DNA from: an uncultured Clostridiaceae bacterium
GTDB taxonomy: Bacteria; Bacillota; Clostridia; Lachnospirales; Lachnospiraceae
DNA length: 42,679 nucleotides
Assembly: GCA_947177415.1 (NCBI GenBank)
Contig: CAMWUK010000023.1
Span: 1-42,679 of the forward strand
Reading direction: 5' to 3'
This document shows positions 41,000 through 42,679 of the stretch, piece by piece; position 1 is the first letter of the stretch; every line of letters starts with the position of its first letter. A program made the position numbers and the translations under genes. Below the pieces are notes generated by a model. It made no database searches, was not told where the DNA came from, and saw only the letters and a list, made by a program, of their open reading frames with translations.

Positions 41000-41266
41000 A
41001 TGGCAGACAATGAAAAACTTGACTTGATTTTATCTAAACTTGAAAAACTAAATGTTATTGAAAATAAATTAACAAGTCTTGAATTGCATTTAGAGAATGT
41101 AACAGATAAAAACATCCAAACAGTGGCAGAAGGTCATCTTGATTTATCAAGAAAACTTGATAATGCTTTAAAAGTAGAGAATGAAAAAGAAATGCTTATC
41201 ATAAGAGTACGTATTCTTGAGGACGAGTTACGAAAAATAAAAGAACGACTTGACGCAATAGCGTAG
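41000..41266 (+). CDS. Small coiled-coil protein, function unknown
   Basis: The 88-residue protein (MADNEKLDLILSKLEKLNVI...RKIKERLDAIA) is nearly all heptad helix. GGCAGGTGATAGT precedes the ATG. Similar small coiled-coil proteins are common in Lachnospiraceae chromosomes and mobile elements; role not known. It lies between near-perfect inverted repeats of 28 nt and ends at a terminator. Confidence 0.65.
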   Translation: MADNEKLDLILSKLEKLNVIENKLTSLELHLENVTDKNIQTVAEGHLDLSRKLDNALKVENEKEMLIIRVRILEDELRKIKERLDAIA

Positions 41267-41288
41267 CAATTACATAAATTAACCAATT

Positions 41289-41336
41289 AAAAAGGTGTAA
41301 GGTCTTATTAAGTTATTAAGGTCTTGCACCTTTTTG
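41289..41336 (+). terminator. Terminator of the coiled-coil gene
   Basis: AAAAAGGTGTAAG pairs with CTTGCACCTTTTT (one G-T wobble) and ends in a T run. Confidence 0.8.
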
Positions 41337-41403
41337 ATTTTATTCAAACTTATAGCATTTTATCAGGGTTGCAACCTAAAAATATTGTTATAAACCATAA
41401 AAA

Positions 41404-41437
41404 ACTAGTTGACAACTAGTACAGTATATGATATAAT
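41404..41437 (+). promoter_or_regulatory. CopG-like promoter with palindromic operator
   Basis: TTGACA (41409-41414) and TATAAT (41432-41437) with 17 bp between. The perfect palindrome ACTAGTTG-A-CAACTAGT (41404-41420) contains the -35. This is the autoregulation layout of CopG-type plasmid repressors. Confidence 0.85.
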
Positions 41438-41464
41438 TAATATATCAAAAGGAGGTAAGCAAAA

Positions 41465-41644
41465 ATGAGAAAACAATTTGCAACCTCAATTGATACCGAA
41501 ATATCAGACAGTTTCAAGAAAACTTGTGATAGTTACGATTTGAAAATGAATGTTGTACTAGAAGCATTCATGAAACAGTTTTCAGAGCAGCAATTCAAAG
41601 TAGAGTTTTCAAAGTCTGGTATAAAGTTAAGAATTGAGGACTAA
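41465..41644 (+). CDS. CopG/Arc-like ribbon-helix-helix regulator
   Basis: A 59-residue protein (MRKQFATSIDTEISDSFKKT, ...AFMKQFSEQQFKVEFSKSG) with a ribbon (KQFATSID) and two helices, as in CopG/MetJ/Arc proteins. GGAGGTAAGCAAAA precedes its ATG. Directly behind its own palindrome-carrying promoter. In rolling-circle plasmids such a protein controls copy number of a downstream rep gene; here a hairpin-rich non-coding region and a partial reading frame follow. Confidence 0.8.
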   Translation: MRKQFATSIDTEISDSFKKTCDSYDLKMNVVLEAFMKQFSEQQFKVEFSKSGIKLRIED

Positions 41645-42574
41645 AAAGAAAAAATCCCCATTTCTTAACGAAACAGGGAAATTTCAAGAAAAGTGATAAA
41701 CACTTTACCCTAGACAAGTAAAGTATATCGTATTTCTTGAAAGTTGTCAAATCTGATAACTAGTTTCCCAGAACTAAAAAATTACCAGTGAAGATGCTGG
41801 TTACTATTTACAAAAACGGCTTGTATGTCGTGACGTTCCTATCAATGTCACAATGACATAGCACGATAGCCAGACTATCGAGGCGAAATAGACAGCCACA
41901 CAGCCACACAGTCGAAAAATAGAGAGCTTAAACACTGTGCTATAAACAGACATATCAGTTACTAGCGTGGCTCGCATTGCAAGGCGTTAGTAAGTGAGTG
42001 TCACAATGAATGTAATTTATTGTGATTAAAGGTTTAGATTTTGTAAAACCTAAGATTTGCTGAAATTGTTGCTATTTTGCTGGATAGGCAGCATAAAACA
42101 ATGTAGGCAGTCGAAAAAAACAAAACTTATATCAGCTATGATATAACTTGAATAAAGTTGTTTCTCTTTTCTTATCGAGAATTGCAAGAAACGTAAAATA
42201 ATTTGAATAGCAAAAAAATAAGAATCTTGTTTTAGTGACAATTGTCACAAACCTCAATTTCAAGTCAATTCTGACAAGGGGTAAGAAGAGTTAAGTTTTT
42301 ACATATTTACATAAAGTTATTTTAAGTTGCTACTTACTAGAAAAGCAACTTTTTGTATTAAATTAAAAACTAACCTTTTTGGTTAGACTGAGCAAATCAA
42401 TAGATTCAAAACTGGCAAGCAACGCAAGCAACGACACATGAAATTTCTTGAAAGTGTAAGACCCATGGTAGCGAATAGAGAAAGAGTATATGTGTTGTCT
42501 AATGCTAGAATTTTTGGATCTTGGCTTGCTGAGATGTGACCAAAAAGAAAAAAAGAAAAAGGGAAGTGATTATT
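41645..42574. other. Hairpin-rich non-coding region, possible plasmid origin or transfer origin
   Basis: No reading frame of note in 930 nt. It holds TTTCAAGAAA/TTTCTTGAAA inverted arms (41682-41691 and 41733-41742) with a third copy at 42444-42453. It also has CGATAG-CCAGA-CTATCG (41864-41880), AATGTCA-CAA-TGACAT near 41850, a GTGACAATTGTCAC palindrome (42235-42248) and a short CAGCCACA direct repeat. It lies behind a CopG-like gene, as in origin regions. Neither a nick site nor an initiator is identified. Confidence 0.4.
42324..42355 (+). terminator. Plus-strand terminator in the non-coding region
   Basis: AAGTTGC (42324-42330) pairs with GCAACTT (42345-42351), then TTTTG. A second hairpin CTAACC/GGTTAG follows near 42370-42386. 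Upstream there is no gene, so a small RNA may end here. Confidence 0.65.
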
Positions 42575-42679
42575 ATGAAGAAAGTAGAAAAAAGTTATTT
42601 AGAGAGAAAAATAAAAGAGTTAAATAGTGCTTTGAAATGGTACAGAAAACACGATAAAGATAATGTTATGGTTGATATA
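42575..42679 (+). CDS. Start of an unidentified plus-strand gene (partial)
   Basis: GGGAAGTGATTATT precedes an ATG opening a frame (MKKVEKSYLERKIKELNSAL) that runs to the window edge. The 35 residues seen are basic and helical. It follows the CopG-like gene and the hairpin region, the position of a replication or mobilisation gene, but the fragment is too short to assign. Confidence 0.5.
   Translation, partial: MKKVEKSYLERKIKELNSALKWYRKHDKDNVMVDI

Larger units (their letters stand above)
40922..41317. repeat. Inverted repeats flanking the coiled-coil gene
   Basis: The 28-nt at 40922-40949 and its reverse complement at 41289-41317 differ at only about three bases. The left copy overlaps the promoter of the gene between them, the right copy overlaps its terminator. 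Confidence 0.65.

Noticed and set aside
40927-41115. Minus-strand frame over the coiled-coil gene
   Set aside because: Overlaps the plus-strand gene that has promoter, ribosome site and terminator.
42050-42241. Minus-strand 63-residue frame in the hairpin region
   Set aside because: Lies across palindromic non-coding DNA, with no ribosome site or plausible sequence.
1-42679. Genome-wide recoding of TAG or TAA as glutamine
   Set aside because: Many intact genes end at TAG or TAA in normal operon contexts, so general recoding is not supported; only isolated read-through is considered.

Overview
The window is an AT-rich Firmicutes sequence carrying most of a tailed temperate phage, with almost every gene on the minus strand. 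The host is probably a gut clostridium of the Lachnospiraceae type. That is an inference from AT richness, strong AAGGAGG-type ribosome sites, TTGACA/TATAAT promoters and the protein families present. I ran no searches; family names rest on motifs I can read.

Layout, left to right. 1-1.3 kb: a RecU-like resolvase (cut by the window edge) and a BRO-N/KilAC antirepressor. 1.3-2.05 kb: a compact locus with two convergent promoters and a small membrane peptide, resembling a type I toxin-antitoxin system. 2.05-3.8 kb: lysis genes (membrane protein, amidase, holin). 4.1-16.9 kb: head and tail genes, from a zinc-finger protein (candidate small terminase) and large terminase through portal, protease/scaffold, decoration protein, major capsid, connector proteins and tail tube. 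No tape-measure gene follows the tail tube. 17.1-18.5 kb: two plus-strand accessory genes, including a TRADD-N-associated-type membrane protein. 18.6-22.2 kb: a receptor-binding-protein cassette with tRNA-Ser. 22.2-26 kb: two broken HNH endonucleases, a tRNA fragment, a type III toxin-antitoxin locus and a tyrosine recombinase. 26.3-32.3 kb: an SPbeta-like set (HU, metallophosphoesterase, YonK-like protein, YonO-like single-chain RNA polymerase) with tRNA-Lys. 32.3-37.8 kb: a broken DNA methyltransferase, a winged-helix candidate replication protein, an ORF6N antirepressor and a broken BRO-N gene. 38.1-39.2 kb: a CapRel-like alarmone-synthetase toxin. 39.2-40.3 kb: an origin-like gene-free stretch. 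40.3-42.7 kb: an XRE repressor with four operators, then a plus-strand module (coiled-coil protein, CopG-like protein, hairpin-rich non-coding DNA) that looks plasmid- or ICE-derived.

Three points stand out. First, at least five genes have no usable ATG/GTG/TTG, but have an in-frame ATA at the expected distance from a strong ribosome site or at an ATAA stop/start overlap. Second, the YonO-like polymerase is split just after its catalytic DxDxD motif by a -1 shift at a run of seven T, a classic T TTT TTT slippery heptamer. Third, a type III toxin gene follows two pseudoknot-forming repeats whose stems and pseudoknot pairings co-vary.

Several accessory genes carry single in-frame stops (methyltransferase, BRO-N, YonK-like) or single-base frameshifts (both HNH genes). 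The element may therefore be a decaying prophage or a phage-plasmid with an eroded accessory region, or the assembly may contain homopolymer errors. The head genes look intact.
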